This document shows positions 18,168-27,839 of a stretch of 64,000 bases of DNA, piece by piece; position 1 is the stretch's first letter, and every line of letters begins with the position of its first letter. This stretch comes from Bradyrhizobium barranii subsp. barranii (lineage in GTDB: Bacteria; Pseudomonadota; Alphaproteobacteria; Rhizobiales; Xanthobacteraceae): the NCBI RefSeq assembly GCF_017565645.3, contig NZ_CP086136.1, forward strand, positions 9,965,501 through 10,029,500, in the 5' to 3' direction. The position numbers and the translations under genes are program-made. The notes under the pieces are model-generated. The model searched no databases and was not told the DNA's origin. It worked only from the letters and a program-made list of their open reading frames with translations.

Positions 18168-19958
18168 ATGCCGATCTATAAAGCCCCCGTCGAAGACGTG
18201 AACTTCCTGCTCAACGACGTCTTCCAGATCGATCGCTACGACAATCTGGCCGGCTTCTCCGATGCGTCGAGCGACGTGCGCGAAGCCATTCTTGGCGAAG
18301 CCGCGAAGCTTGCGGAAGAAGTGCTGCAGCCGCTCAACCGTGTCGGCGACCTCGAAGGCTGCAAGCGCGCCGATGACGGCAGCGTCACCACGCCGAAGGG
18401 TTTCAAGGATGCCTTCAAGCAGGTCGCCGAGGGCGGCTGGCTCGGTCTGTCGGCTCCGACCGAGTTCGGCGGCCAGGGCCTGCCGGTGACGCTCTCCCAG
18501 GCGGTCAATGAATTCCAGATCTCCGCCAACATGGCGTTCTCGATGTATGGCGGCCTCACCATGGGCGCGACCGCGGCGCTGATCGTGCACGGCTCGCCCG
18601 AACAGAAGCAGACCTACGTACCGAAGATGGTGGCGGGTGAGTGGACCGGCACCATGAACCTGACCGAGCCGCATTGCGGCACCGATCTCGGCATGCTCCG
18701 CACCAAGGCGATCCGCCAGCCCGACGGCAGCTTCAAGATCACGGGCACGAAGATCTTCATCTCGGCCGGTGAGCACGACCTCGCCCCCAACATCATCCAC
18801 CTCGTGCTCGCCCGCATCGAGGGCGCACCGGCCGGCATCAAGGGCGTGTCCCTGTTCGTAGTGCCGAAATTCCTGGTCAATGCCGATGGTTCGGTCGGCG
18901 CACGCAACGGCGTCGTGTGCGGCTCGATCGAGCACAAGATGGGCATTCACGGCAATTCCACCTGCGTGATGAACTACGACAGCGCCACCGGCTGGCTGAT
19001 CGGCGAAGAGAACAAGGGCATGCAGGGCATGTTCGTGATGATGAACGAGGCCCGCCTCGGCGTCGCCGTGCAGGGTCTCGCGCAGTCCGAGGTCGCCTAT
19101 CAGAACGCGGTCGCCTATGCCCGCGAGCGCATCCAGGGCCGTTCGCTGACCGGCGTAAAGGCGCCGGACAAGCAGGCCGACCCGATCATCGTGCATCCCG
19201 ACGTGCGCCGCACGCTGCTCTCGATCCGTGCCTTCAACGAGGCCGCGCGTGCCTTCGTGATGTGGACCGCGCTGAAGAGCGACGTCGCCCATCGCTCGGA
19301 GGATCCCAAGGACCGTCAGGCCGCCGACGACCACATGGGCCTGATGACGCCCGTGCTGAAGGGCTTCCTCACCGATTACGGCTTTGCCAACGCGGTGCAG
19401 GCGCAGCAGATGTATGGCGGCCACGGCTACATCGCCGAGCAGGGCATGGAGCAGTTCGTGCGCGATGCCCGCATCGCCATGATCTATGAAGGCGCCAACG
19501 GCATCCAGGCGCTCGACCTCGTCGGCCGCAAGCTGCCGCGCGACGGCGGCCGCGCCATCATGGCGTTCTTCGGCGAGGTCATGGCCTTCGCCAAGGAGAA
19601 CGGCGGCGACGAGGCACTAAAACCCTTCATCGCGCCGCTCTCGGCTTCGCTCGGCCATCTCCAGCAGGCCACGACCTGGCTAATGCAGAACGCCATGGCA
19701 AAGCCCGACAATGCGGGTGCTGCCGCAACCGACTACCTGCATCTCTTCGGCTTCGTCACGCTCGGCTACATGTGGGCGAAGATGGCCAAGGTGACGCAGG
19801 CGAAGATTGCCGCGAGCGGAGCGACGCCCTATCTCTCGACCAAGCTCGTCACCGGCCGTTTCTTCATGGAACGCATGCTGCCGGAGACCGCCGCCAATCT
19901 CGCGCGCATCCAGGCCGGCTGCGCCACCATCATGGAACTGCCGGCGGAAGCTTTCTGA
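18168..19958 (+). CDS. Acyl-CoA dehydrogenase (long form with C-terminal extension)
   Basis: 596 aa FAD enzyme oxidising acyl-CoA to enoyl-CoA in beta-oxidation. Length and N-terminal region (MPIYKAPVEDVNFLLNDVF) fit the 590-600 aa group often labelled DmdC or FadE-like. The FAD/substrate signature MNLTEPHCGTDLG is near residue 163, the second signature QMYGGHGYIAEQGMEQFVRD near residue 410, and IYEGANGIQALDL contains the catalytic-base Glu region. A roughly 120-residue C-terminal helical domain follows. First of three consecutive beta-oxidation genes. Specificity (fatty acyl versus methylmercaptopropionyl) cannot be fixed. Confidence 0.92.
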   Translation: MPIYKAPVEDVNFLLNDVFQIDRYDNLAGFSDASSDVREAILGEAAKLAEEVLQPLNRVGDLEGCKRADDGSVTTPKGFKDAFKQVAEGGWLGLSAPTEFGGQGLPVTLSQAVNEFQISANMAFSMYGGLTMGATAALIVHGSPEQKQTYVPKMVAGEWTGTMNLTEPHCGTDLGMLRTKAIRQPDGSFKITGTKIFISAGEHDLAPNIIHLVLARIEGAPAGIKGVSLFVVPKFLVNADGSVGARNGVVCGSIEHKMGIHGNSTCVMNYDSATGWLIGEENKGMQGMFVMMNEARLGVAVQGLAQSEVAYQNAVAYARERIQGRSLTGVKAPDKQADPIIVHPDVRRTLLSIRAFNEAARAFVMWTALKSDVAHRSEDPKDRQAADDHMGLMTPVLKGFLTDYGFANAVQAQQMYGGHGYIAEQGMEQFVRDARIAMIYEGANGIQALDLVGRKLPRDGGRAIMAFFGEVMAFAKENGGDEALKPFIAPLSASLGHLQQATTWLMQNAMAKPDNAGAAATDYLHLFGFVTLGYMWAKMAKVTQAKIAASGATPYLSTKLVTGRFFMERMLPETAANLARIQAGCATIMELPAEAF

Positions 19959-20027
19959 GGCTTCCCGCTTCGCCAATGATCCGACCGCGCCGCGGTCGTA
20001 ACCAATAACTGCAATCAGGAGGCTCCC

Positions 20028-21236
20028 ATGGCAGATGCCTATATCTACGACCACGTCCGAACCCCGCGCGGCCGCGGCAAGGCAGACGGCGCGCTGCACG
20101 AGGTCACCGCGCTCGCGCTCGCCACCGTGCCGCTGAAGGCGCTGAAGGACCGCAACAATTTGCCGGAAGATTCGGTGGACGACGTCGTGCTCGGCGTGGT
20201 CGACCCCGTCGGCGAAGCCGGCAGCGACATCGCGCGCTTCGCGGCGCTCAAGGCCGGCCTCGGCGAAGCCGTGCCCGGCGTGCAGATCAGCCGCTTCTGC
20301 GCTTCCGGCCTCGACGCCGTGAATTTTGCCGCAGCCCAGGTGATGAGCGGCCAGCATGAGCTGGTGATCGGTGGCGGCGCCGAATCCATGAGCCGCGTCG
20401 GCATCGGCGCCTCCGGTGGCGCCTGGCCGATGGACCCGTCGATGGCCGTGCCGGCCTACTTCATGCCGCAAGGCGTCTCGGCCGATCTGATCGCCACGAA
20501 GTACGGCTTCTCGCGCGACGACGTCGACGCTTATGCCGTGCAGAGCCAGCAGCGCGCCGCCAAGGCCTGGGACGAGGGCCGCTTCAACAGGTCCGTCGTG
20601 CCGGTGAAGGACATCAACGGCCTCACCATCCTCGCCAAGGACGAGCACATGCGTCCCTCGACGACGATGCAGTCGCTGGCGCAGCTGCAGCCGTCGTTCA
20701 CGATGATGGCGCAGATGGGTGGCTTCGACGGCGTCGCCGTGCAGTCGCACCCCGAAATCGAGCGCGTCAATTACGTGCACCATGCCGGCAACTCGTCGGG
20801 CATCGTCGACGGTGCCGGCGCCGTGCTGCTCGGCAGCAAGGAAGCGGCCAGCAAATACGGCCTGAAGCCGCGCGCAAAGATCCGTGCGTTTGCCAATGTC
20901 GGCTCGGAGCCGGCGATGATGCTGACCGGTCCGGTCGACGTCACTGAAAAGCTGTTCGCACGTTCCGGCATGAAGAAGTCGGATATCGATTTGTTCGAGC
21001 TCAACGAGGCCTTCGCCTCCGTCGTGCTGCGCTACATCCAGGCCTTCGACATCGACAACGCCAAGATCAACGTCAATGGCGGCGCGATCGCGCTCGGCCA
21101 TCCGCTTGGCGCGACCGGCGCGATGATCCTCGGCACCGTGCTCGACGAGCTCGAACGCACCAACAAGGCGACCGCGCTGGTGACGCTGTGCATCGGCGGC
21201 GGCATGGGCACCGCGACCATCATCGAGCGGGTCTAA
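20028..21236 (+). CDS. Acetyl-CoA C-acyltransferase (thiolase)
   Basis: 402 aa thiolase that cleaves 3-ketoacyl-CoA to acetyl-CoA and a shortened acyl-CoA. Nucleophile Cys91 is in [17 protein letters not shown]; the catalytic His lies in [18 protein letters not shown] and the second Cys in [13 protein letters not shown] near the C-terminus. FadA-type by context: it stands between an acyl-CoA dehydrogenase and a FadJ-type multifunctional enzyme. An AGGAGG-like site (caggaggctccc) precedes the ATG at 20028. Confidence 0.95.
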   Translation: MADAYIYDHVRTPRGRGKADGALHEVTALALATVPLKALKDRNNLPEDSVDDVVLGVVDPVGEAGSDIARFAALKAGLGEAVPGVQISRFCASGLDAVNFAAAQVMSGQHELVIGGGAESMSRVGIGASGGAWPMDPSMAVPAYFMPQGVSADLIATKYGFSRDDVDAYAVQSQQRAAKAWDEGRFNRSVVPVKDINGLTILAKDEHMRPSTTMQSLAQLQPSFTMMAQMGGFDGVAVQSHPEIERVNYVHHAGNSSGIVDGAGAVLLGSKEAASKYGLKPRAKIRAFANVGSEPAMMLTGPVDVTEKLFARSGMKKSDIDLFELNEAFASVVLRYIQAFDIDNAKINVNGGAIALGHPLGATGAMILGTVLDELERTNKATALVTLCIGGGMGTATIIERV

Positions 21237-21246
21237 CGAGCTGCCG

Positions 21247-21330
21247 TCGGGTGGGCGTGCCCACCATTGCTGTCTCCGCGAAGGATGGTGGGCACGGCGC
21301 AAGAGCGCCTTTGCCCACCCTACGAGATCT
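21247..21330. repeat. Palindromic intergenic repeat (GTGGGC/GCCCAC family), copy 1
   Basis: Contains GTGGGCGTGCCCACCAT, GGATGGTGGGCACGGCGC and TTTGCCCACCCTACGA, able to form nested hairpins. The same family occurs at 40145-40268. It separates thiolase and FadJ-type genes that otherwise look like one transcription unit, so it could modulate expression between them. Confidence 0.75.
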
Positions 21331-21381
21331 TAAGTCAACCGCCGCGCCTGAGATTGGCTGCGGCACCGAGGAGCAACCAAC

Positions 21382-23595
21382 ATGGCTTACAAGAACTTTA
21401 GGGTTGAGACCGATTCTGACGGCATCGCGCTCGTCACCTGGGACATCCCGGGCCGTTCGATGAACGTGCTCGACGAGACCTCGACCAGCGAGCTCGATGC
21501 GATCGTCAAGGAAACCACGGCCGACGCCGCCGTGAAGGGCGTCGTCATCACCTCCGCCAAGGAGGCGTTCTGCGCCGGCGCCGACCTGTCGATGCTCGAG
21601 GGCATGAACCAGGCCTACGCCAAGGTCTTGAAGGAGCAGGACGAGACCGCCGCAAACCAGATGCTGTTCGACCAGAGCCGGCGCTTCTCGCAGGTGCTGC
21701 GTTCGATCGAGACCTCCGGCAAGCCGTGGGCGGCCGCGATCAACGGCCTCGCGCTCGGCGGCGGTTTCGAGATCACGCTGTGCTGCCACTACCGCGTGGC
21801 GGCGGAGAATCCCAAGACGCGGCTCGGTCTGCCCGAAGTCAAGGTCGGCCTGTTCCCCGGCGCCGGCGGCACGCAGCGCGTGCCGCGCCTGGTGCCGCCG
21901 CAGGACGCGATGACGATCCTGCTCAAGGGCGATCCGGTCACGGTCGAGAAGGCCAAGCAGCTCAATCTGATTCACGCGATCGTTCCCTCAGGCGACCTCA
22001 TCAAGGCAGCGAAGGACTGGATCAAGGGCGGCGGCAAGGCCGTCGCGCCCTGGGACGAGAAGGGCTTCAAGCTGCCGGGCGGTCCGGTGTTCTCCAAGGC
22101 CGGCATGATGATGTTCCCGGCGGGCAATGCGATCTATCGCCGCGAGACCTACGACAATTATCCAGCCGCGCGCGCGATCATGAGCTGCGTCTATGAAGGC
22201 CTGCAGTTGCCGATCGACGCCGCGCTCCGCGTCGAGTCGCGCTACTTCACCTCGGTGCTGCGCTCGAAAGAAGCGGCCGCGATGATCCGCAGCCTGTTCC
22301 TGTCGATGCAGGAGCTGAACAAGGGCGCGCGCCGTCCGAAGGACGTAGCCCCTACCAAGGTGAAGAAGATCGCGGTGATCGGCGCCGGCTTCATGGGTGC
22401 GAGCGTCGGCTACGTCTCGGCCCGCGCCGGCCTCGACGTCGTCCTGATCGACCGCGACCAGGAGAGTGCCGACAAGGGCAAGGCGCACGCTCAGAAGGTG
22501 ATCGAGGAGCAGATCAAGAAGGGCCGCGCCAAGCCCGGTGACGCCGACGCGCTGCTCGCGCGCATTACGCCGACTGCCGATTATGCTGCACTCAAGGACG
22601 TCGACCTCGTCATCGAGGCCGTGTTCGAGGATCGCAAGGTCAAGGCTGATACCTTCGCGAAGGCGCAGGAGCATATGAAGCCGGACGTGATCTTCGCGTC
22701 GAACACCTCGACGCTGCCGATCACCTCGCTGGCCGAGGGCTTCAAGGACCAGGGCAAGTTCGTCGGCATCCACTTCTTCTCGCCGGTCGAGAAGATGATG
22801 CTGGTCGAGATCATCAAGGGCAAGAACACCGGCGACGTCGCGCTCGCGACCGCGCTCGACTACGTCCGGCAGATCGGCAAGACGCCGATCGTCGTCAACG
22901 ACAGCCGGGGCTTCTTCGCCAATCGCTGCGTCGGCCGCTACGTCGCCGAAGGCAACGAGATGTTCCTCGAAGGCGTGCCGCCGGCGATGATCGAGAACTG
23001 CGCCAAGATGGCCGGCATGCCGGTCGGTCCGCTCTCGCTCTCGGACGAAGTCGCACTTGACCTCGGGCTCAAGATCATGAAGGCGACGGAAGCCGATCTC
23101 GGCCCGAACGCCATCAACCCCGATCAGAAGAAGCTGATGGTGGAGATGGTCGAGAAGCAGGGCCGTCTCGGCCGCAAGAACAGCAAGGGCTTCTACGACT
23201 ACCCCGAGAAGGGCAAGGGTCAGAAGAGCCTGTGGCCGGGGCTGACAGCGCTCCAGCCGAAGCAGCTCGATCCTGACACGCTCGACATCGAGGAGTTGAA
23301 GCAGCGTTTCCTGGTGGTGCAGGCGGTGGAAGCCGCGCGCACGGTCGAAGACCACGTCATCACCGACCCGCGCGAGGCGGATGTCGGCTCGATCCTCGGC
23401 TTCGGCTTCGCGCCGTTCACCGGCGGCACGCTGTCCTACATCGACTTCATGGGCACGAAGAAATTTGTCGAGCTCTGCCACAAGCTGGAGGCGAAGTACG
23501 GCTCGCGCTTCAACCCGCCGAAGCTTCTCGAGGAGATGGCCGCGAAGGGAGAAACCTTCTACGGCCGCTTCGCGCCGAAGAAGGCCGCGGCCTGA
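21382..23595 (+). CDS. fadJ: Bifunctional enoyl-CoA hydratase / 3-hydroxyacyl-CoA dehydrogenase
   Basis: 737 aa. The N-terminal crotonase domain (about residues 1-200) carries [20 protein letters not shown] and [20 protein letters not shown], the oxyanion-hole segments, with [17 protein letters not shown]. The dehydrogenase domain begins about residue 325 with the NAD fold [16 protein letters not shown], contains the catalytic His region [19 protein letters not shown], and ends in two helical repeats. Performs the second and third steps of beta-oxidation. Whether fadJ or fadB is the best name is uncertain. Followed by a strong terminator. Confidence 0.95.
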   Translation: MAYKNFRVETDSDGIALVTWDIPGRSMNVLDETSTSELDAIVKETTADAAVKGVVITSAKEAFCAGADLSMLEGMNQAYAKVLKEQDETAANQMLFDQSRRFSQVLRSIETSGKPWAAAINGLALGGGFEITLCCHYRVAAENPKTRLGLPEVKVGLFPGAGGTQRVPRLVPPQDAMTILLKGDPVTVEKAKQLNLIHAIVPSGDLIKAAKDWIKGGGKAVAPWDEKGFKLPGGPVFSKAGMMMFPAGNAIYRRETYDNYPAARAIMSCVYEGLQLPIDAALRVESRYFTSVLRSKEAAAMIRSLFLSMQELNKGARRPKDVAPTKVKKIAVIGAGFMGASVGYVSARAGLDVVLIDRDQESADKGKAHAQKVIEEQIKKGRAKPGDADALLARITPTADYAALKDVDLVIEAVFEDRKVKADTFAKAQEHMKPDVIFASNTSTLPITSLAEGFKDQGKFVGIHFFSPVEKMMLVEIIKGKNTGDVALATALDYVRQIGKTPIVVNDSRGFFANRCVGRYVAEGNEMFLEGVPPAMIENCAKMAGMPVGPLSLSDEVALDLGLKIMKATEADLGPNAINPDQKKLMVEMVEKQGRLGRKNSKGFYDYPEKGKGQKSLWPGLTALQPKQLDPDTLDIEELKQRFLVVQAVEAARTVEDHVITDPREADVGSILGFGFAPFTGGTLSYIDFMGTKKFVELCHKLEAKYGSRFNPPKLLEEMAAKGETFYGRFAPKKAAA

Positions 23596-23615
23596 TCACC
23601 CAAAATCATTTGAGA

Positions 23616-23650
23616 AAGAAGGCCGGATCGTCGATCCGGCCTTCTTGTTT
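23616..23650 (+). terminator. Rho-independent terminator after the FadJ-type gene
   Basis: A 14-bp perfect stem (23616-23629 with 23633-23646, loop gtc) followed by TTGTTT. It starts 20 bp after the stop at 23595. Its core, GGCCGGATC-gtc-GATCCGGCC, recurs in the hairpins at 24523-24555 and 24968-24994. Confidence 0.85.
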
Positions 23651-23898
23651 GGGGAGACGTCATCACGGTTGCGTCAGATTTGTTCCCGGCTTGTGGAACC
23701 AATCACAGAATTCGCGTAGGACCCGTGTCAGAGTCCCCCGCTGCCGTGGTGTCGCGCAATTGTCATAGGCGTGTCGAAGCGGCGCCGTTCTTTTGCTCGG
23801 CCCTGGCACTAGTCTTGCTCCGGGTCAGGGTTCCGAATCCGGTTGGGACACTTGCCGAGCCATCGGCAGGTTGAAGACAAAATAAGAAAGTATCCTTG

Positions 23899-24117
23899 AT
23901 GAACTCTTTGGTGCTGCGGAAGACCGCGCTCGGTCGCGATCTCACCGCGAAATATGCTGTTGGACCCGCCACTCGCCGCCTATCGCCGCAACAGAAGCCG
24001 GCGCGCCTGCGCCGCAAGGGGCCGATGCTTTGGGCCGCTTTGGCGCTACTTGTGCTGGCGGCGGATTTTATGCTGGCCTCCCTCGCCTGGCTCGCCGTCG
24101 ACTTCGTCATGGGCTGA
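23899..24117 (+). CDS. Small membrane protein, unknown
   Basis: 72 aa starting MNSLVLRKTALGRDLTAKYA, basic in the middle, with one C-terminal membrane helix (MLWAALALLVLAADFMLASL). No known family recognised. Its last 72 bases overlap the 3' end of the opposite gene 24046-24360. The membrane-helix pattern and conserved-looking basic region support a real gene, but evidence is modest. Confidence 0.5.
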   Translation: MNSLVLRKTALGRDLTAKYAVGPATRRLSPQQKPARLRRKGPMLWAALALLVLAADFMLASLAWLAVDFVMG

Positions 24118-24360
24118 GACCGCCCGCGCGTGCAGCAGGTAGGCCGCCGCGAAGTAGGCGAGCTGGCAGGCGGCAAGACAGATGGCGATGACGGTCACAC
24201 CCGCCATCATGCCGAATTCGTAAACGCGAAGAATGATTGCCGAGAAAACCGCGATCGCCGGCGCAATCAATATCAGCGCCCAGATCCTGAAAACATAACC
24301 TGTCGCTATTCCCACCAATGCACTTGCGACGATCAGGACCAAGGCAATCGTCAAGTTCAA
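24046..24360 (-). CDS. Small three-helix membrane protein, unknown
   Basis: 104 aa: MNLTIALVLIVASALVGIAT, then helices around residues 25-45 and 50-75, with a charged tail (HARAVSAHDEVDGEPGEGGQ). No enzyme motif. Overlaps the 3' end of the opposite gene 23899-24117, so at least one of the two 3' ends may be misjudged. Upstream, 24361-24520 contains nothing recognisable. Confidence 0.5.
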   Translation of the reverse strand: MNLTIALVLIVASALVGIATGYVFRIWALILIAPAIAVFSAIILRVYEFGMMAGVTVIAICLAACQLAYFAAAYLLHARAVSAHDEVDGEPGEGGQHKIRRQHK

Positions 24361-24522
24361 CTCCGATGAAATAATCCTCTAACAATTCCGCCAAGCTCGC
24401 GCGCTTTACGGGTACTGACAAGACAGCACTACTTACATTCGGCGAACAGTAGTTCATAAGTCTAATGATAGGTACGATGATCCGGCGAGATGGGTTCGCG
24501 CCCACTTGCCCGGGCCAGAATA

Positions 24523-24555
24523 AAAAGGGGCCGGATCGACGATCCGGCCCCTTTT
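24523..24555. terminator. Bidirectional terminator hairpin
   Basis: 15-bp perfect stem (24523-24537 with 24541-24555, loop gac) with A-run before and T-run after. It overlaps the stop codon of the minus-strand gene 24554-24898 and would end that transcript. Same core as the hairpins at 23616 and 24968. Confidence 0.85.
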
Positions 24556-24898
24556 ATTTGCGGTCTCCGAGCGGCGAGAACGCCCGGCCCGAGACCGCAT
24601 CATCGGCAAGACTCGCTCTCCAGCTGCCTTCATCGCCACGGCCAATGCGGACCTCGAAGCGCCAGCCATTCTGATTGGTGAGGGCGATGTCCGTTCCGCC
24701 CTTCTTCCTGGCATAGCTGCATGGATATTCGGTCGGCCGATCGGGAAAGACGATTTTTCCTTCCTTGCTCTCGAACACGGCCGAGGTGACCTGCGGATGG
24801 ATCATGAAGATGCAATTGCGCTGCGGCAGGTCCGGCGTCGACAAGCCAAGCATCGCGAGCGGCGCGCCCGCGGCGGTCATAAGAACGATCATGTTCAT
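24554..24898 (-). CDS. Hypothetical protein
   Basis: 114 aa from the ATG at 24898. A short hydrophobic N-terminus (MNMIVLMTAAGAPLAML) may be a weak signal or anchor sequence; the rest is mixed (CIFMIHPQVTSAVFESKEGK, then DIALTNQNGWRFEVRIGRG). Two Cys (about residues 29 and 58) could pair. No family recognised. The frame stays open upstream to 25006, but that stretch runs across the gstA terminator, so 24898 is the better start. Confidence 0.55.
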   Translation of the reverse strand: MNMIVLMTAAGAPLAMLGLSTPDLPQRNCIFMIHPQVTSAVFESKEGKIVFPDRPTEYPCSYARKKGGTDIALTNQNGWRFEVRIGRGDEGSWRASLADDAVSGRAFSPLGDRK

Positions 24899-24967
24899 GG
24901 CGGCGGCGGTCTCATGGAGATGCTCCGCGATTTCGACGTGGCCGCCGATCGAATGGTTCACAAAGAA

Positions 24968-24994
24968 AAAGGCCGGATCGTCGATCCGGCCTTT
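24968..24994 (-). terminator. Terminator of gstA
   Basis: 12-bp perfect stem (24968-24979 with 24983-24994, loop gtc); on the minus strand it is followed by TTTTTC, 25 bp past the gstA stop. Shares the GGCCGGATC/GATCCGGCC core with the hairpins at 23616 and 24523. Confidence 0.85.
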
Positions 24995-25018
24995 CGCTTG
25001 TTGCATCTTGCGATGCGC

Positions 25019-25633
25019 TTACTTCGCCTGCGCAAGGCCTTCCTTCATCAGCGCCTCCTGGACCTGCGGCCGCGCTGCGACGCGAGCCTTGTAGGCGGTC
25101 AGGTTCGGCATGGCCGAGAGGTCGAACTTCATCCGATCGCCCCAGGTCAGCATCGTGAAGAGATAGCCGTCGGCCACCGTGAACTGCTTTCCCATGAGGT
25201 AGTCGCGGCCGGCGAGCTGGCTGTCGATGTATGTCAGCTTGCCCATGACGCGGTCCTTGAAGAAGGCCTTGGCCTCGTCGTTCAGCGCCGGCGCGAACAG
25301 CGGTCCGAAGCTCTTGTGCACCTCCGAGGTGAGGAAGTTCAGCCATTCGAGCAGCTTGTAGCGCTCGGAGCTGCCATGGGCCGGTGCCAGCGCCTTGGCG
25401 GAGGCCTGATCGGCGATCATCTGGACAATGACCGGGCCTTCGGTCACGATCTCGCCGCTGTCGAGGCCCAGCGCAGGGACCTGGCCCTTCGGGTTCAGCT
25501 TCAGATAATCCTCACCATTTTCGAGCTTCTTGGCCCGGATATCGACCTTGACCAGCTCATAGGGCAGGCCGGCTTCCAGGAGCGCGATGTGGGGGGACAG
25601 GGAGCAGGCGCCGGGCGAGTAATAGAGTTTCAT
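25019..25633 (-). CDS. gstA: Glutathione S-transferase
   Basis: 204 aa beta-class-like enzyme conjugating glutathione to electrophiles. The thioredoxin-like domain begins MKLYYSPGACSLSPHIALLE with Cys10 at the usual beta-GST position, followed by the conserved cis-Pro LNPKGQVPAL and the Glu-Gly turn VTEGPVIVQ; the helical domain ends in FTVADGYLFTMLTWGD. Divergent from a MarR regulator with a palindrome between them, and close to gshA, which makes the glutathione precursor. A role in electrophile or oxidative-stress defence under MarR control is likely. Confidence 0.94.
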   Translation of the reverse strand: MKLYYSPGACSLSPHIALLEAGLPYELVKVDIRAKKLENGEDYLKLNPKGQVPALGLDSGEIVTEGPVIVQMIADQASAKALAPAHGSSERYKLLEWLNFLTSEVHKSFGPLFAPALNDEAKAFFKDRVMGKLTYIDSQLAGRDYLMGKQFTVADGYLFTMLTWGDRMKFDLSAMPNLTAYKARVAARPQVQEALMKEGLAQAK

Positions 25634-25680
25634 GGAATTTCTTTCTCTTGACGCTTGGTTCGGGCGAAGGAACGCCTACA

Positions 25681-25718
25681 TGCATTTGCATCCAATAGTC
25701 AAGATTGATGCAGGTGCA
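25681..25718. promoter_or_regulatory. Probable MarR operator between gstA and marR
   Basis: Inverted repeat TGCATTTGCATC (25681-25692) and GATGCAGGTGCA (25707-25718) with a 14-bp centre; 10 of 12 positions are complementary. A TTGACT (-35-like, minus strand, 25697-25702) lies in the centre, so a bound repressor would cover the gstA promoter. Assignment rests on symmetry and the divergent context. Confidence 0.6.
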
Positions 25719-25760
25719 TTGAGTGAGGTAAGAGACGGGACGACGAGCTTGAGCGGGACC

Positions 25761-26255
25761 ATGAAACGCAAACCATCGACCGAGGCAACTTCGGCCTGGA
25801 TCCGCCTGATGCGGGTGCAGAGCCGCGTGCTCGATTGCGTCGAGCAGGACTTGAAGAAGGCGGGGTTCCCGCCGCTGGCATGGTACGACGCGCTGCTCGA
25901 ATTGTCGCGAGCGCCCTCGGGTGAGCTGCGGCCGGTGGAACTCGAGCGGCAAATGCTGATCCCGCAATACTCCACCTCGCGCCTGATCGACCGCCTGGTC
26001 GACGAGGGACTCGCCTCCCGGCGCGAATGCAAGATCGACAAGCGCGGCCAGTTCGTGGAGATCACGGAAGCCGGCCGCGAGTTGCAGAAGCGGATGTGGG
26101 GCGCCTATTCGGCCGCGATCGAAAAGTATGTCGGCTCGAAACTGTCCGATGCGGATGCCGTCAAGCTCAGCGGTCTGCTCGACCGTCTCGGCTGCTCGTG
26201 CGGCGAGATGAAACTGCCGCCCGTCCACGTCAACGAAACCACGCCGTCGCGATGA
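25761..26255 (+). CDS. MarR-family transcriptional regulator
   Basis: 164 aa from the ATG at 25761 (MKRKPSTEATSAWIRLMRVQ). The winged helix appears as LELSRAPSGELRPVELERQM, recognition helix QYSTSRLIDRLVDEGL, and wing CKIDKRGQFVEITEAGREL. Two Cys in GCSCGEMK near the C-terminus could be redox sensors. Divergent from gstA. Upstream in-frame codons back to 25632 cross the operator palindrome and are not included. Confidence 0.9.
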   Translation: MKRKPSTEATSAWIRLMRVQSRVLDCVEQDLKKAGFPPLAWYDALLELSRAPSGELRPVELERQMLIPQYSTSRLIDRLVDEGLASRRECKIDKRGQFVEITEAGRELQKRMWGAYSAAIEKYVGSKLSDADAVKLSGLLDRLGCSCGEMKLPPVHVNETTPSR

Positions 26256-26356
26256 TCGTGCGGCACACCAGCTCGTCCGTGCACCCCCTGGGTTCGCGGA
26301 CCACCCCGTCACCCGCGCGCCTTCGATCGAAGCGCCCTTTTTGATTAGAGTTTGAT

Positions 26357-27727
26357 ATGGCGCGAGACCAGATCGATATGACGCCGCTGCAGTCGCGCGA
26401 CGAGCTCGTCGCGTGGTTCGAGGCCGGCTGCAAGGACCCGTCCGAATTCCGCATGGGCACCGAGCACGAGAAGACGCCGTTCACGCTCGAAGGCCACCGT
26501 CCGGTGCCTTACGAGGGTGCGCGGGGCATCGGCGCGCTGCTCGAAGGCATGAAGCTCCTGCTCGGCTGGGAGCCGATCATGGAGAAGGGCAACATCATCG
26601 GCCTCTACGACGTCACCGGCGGCGGCGCGATCTCGCTCGAGCCCGGCGGACAGTTCGAGCTCTCCGGCGCGCCGGTCGAGAACGTGCATCAGACCCAGAG
26701 CGAGCTGATGGCGCATCTGGCGCAGGTGCGCGAGATCGCGACCCCGCTCGGCATCGGCTTCCTCGGGCTCGGCATGACGCCGTCCTGGTCGCGCGCCGAC
26801 ATCCCGGTGATGCCCAAGGGCCGCTACAAGATCATGACCAATTACATGCCGAAGGTCGGCCAATACGGCCTCGACATGATGTACCGGACCTGCACGGTGC
26901 AGACCAATCTCGACTTCTCCTCCGAAGCCGACATGGTCAAGAAGCTGCGCGTCTCGCTCGCGCTGCAGCCGGTCGCGACCGCGCTGTTTGCCAATTCGCC
27001 GTTCACCGAGGGCAAGCCGAACGGCTTCCTGTCGTTCCGCTCCGAGATCTGGCGCGACACCGACAATGCGCGTTCGGGCATGATGCCGTGGGCATTCGAG
27101 GACGGCATGGGTTTCGAGCGCTATGTCGACTACGCGCTCGACGTGCCCATGTATTTCGTCAAGCGCGACGAGGATTACATCGACGTCTCGGGCTCCTCGT
27201 TCCGCGCCTTCTTCGACGGCCGCAACAACAATCTGCCGGGCGAACGCCCGACGCTGTCGGACTGGGCCAACCATCTTTCGACGATCTTCCCGGAGGTGCG
27301 CCTCAAGCGCTATCTCGAGATGCGCGGTTCCGATGGTGGCCCCTGGGGCCGCCTGCCGGCGCTGTCGGCTTTCTGGGCCGGGCTGCTCTACGACGATGTG
27401 TCGCTCGATGCCGCGTGGGACCTCGTGAAGCACTGGACCGCGCATGAGCGCCAGGCCCTGCGCGACGACGTGCCGCGGTTCGGCTTCAAGGCGCGAATCA
27501 AGGACCGCTATCTGTTCGAGATCGCCAAGGAATGCCTCGTTCTGGCCCATGCCGGCCTGCGCCGCCGCGGCCGGATCGACCAGCTCGGCCGCGACGAAAC
27601 CCGGCACCTGGAGCCGCTCGATCGCATCATTGATTCCGGCCGGACCCCGGCCGAGGAGATGCTGGAGAAGTTCAACGGCGCCTGGAACGGCTCCGTGGAA
27701 CCGGCCTACGCGGAATACGCGTTCTAG
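26357..27727 (+). CDS. gshA: Glutamate-cysteine ligase (plant/alphaproteobacterial type)
   Basis: Joins Glu and Cys using ATP, the first step of glutathione synthesis. 456 aa, the usual length for this class. Landmarks: FRMGTEHEKTPFTLEGHRPV near residue 35, the GGGAISLEPGGQFELSGAP block, LGMTPSWSRADIPVMPKGRY, and FRAFFDGRNNNLPGERPT. It shares the neighbourhood with gstA/marR, matching a glutathione theme, but a separate spacer of about 100 bp suggests its own promoter. Confidence 0.95.
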   Translation: MARDQIDMTPLQSRDELVAWFEAGCKDPSEFRMGTEHEKTPFTLEGHRPVPYEGARGIGALLEGMKLLLGWEPIMEKGNIIGLYDVTGGGAISLEPGGQFELSGAPVENVHQTQSELMAHLAQVREIATPLGIGFLGLGMTPSWSRADIPVMPKGRYKIMTNYMPKVGQYGLDMMYRTCTVQTNLDFSSEADMVKKLRVSLALQPVATALFANSPFTEGKPNGFLSFRSEIWRDTDNARSGMMPWAFEDGMGFERYVDYALDVPMYFVKRDEDYIDVSGSSFRAFFDGRNNNLPGERPTLSDWANHLSTIFPEVRLKRYLEMRGSDGGPWGRLPALSAFWAGLLYDDVSLDAAWDLVKHWTAHERQALRDDVPRFGFKARIKDRYLFEIAKECLVLAHAGLRRRGRIDQLGRDETRHLEPLDRIIDSGRTPAEEMLEKFNGAWNGSVEPAYAEYAF

Positions 27728-27839
27728 GTCAGAGGCCGACGACCAGGACCTGAGCCGTTCATCGCCCATACAGGTTTGCGGCGATCAAATGACCGGCTGA
27801 AAAAACCTGAGCGCCGTCAATAACTCGAAAGCTGTTCCA

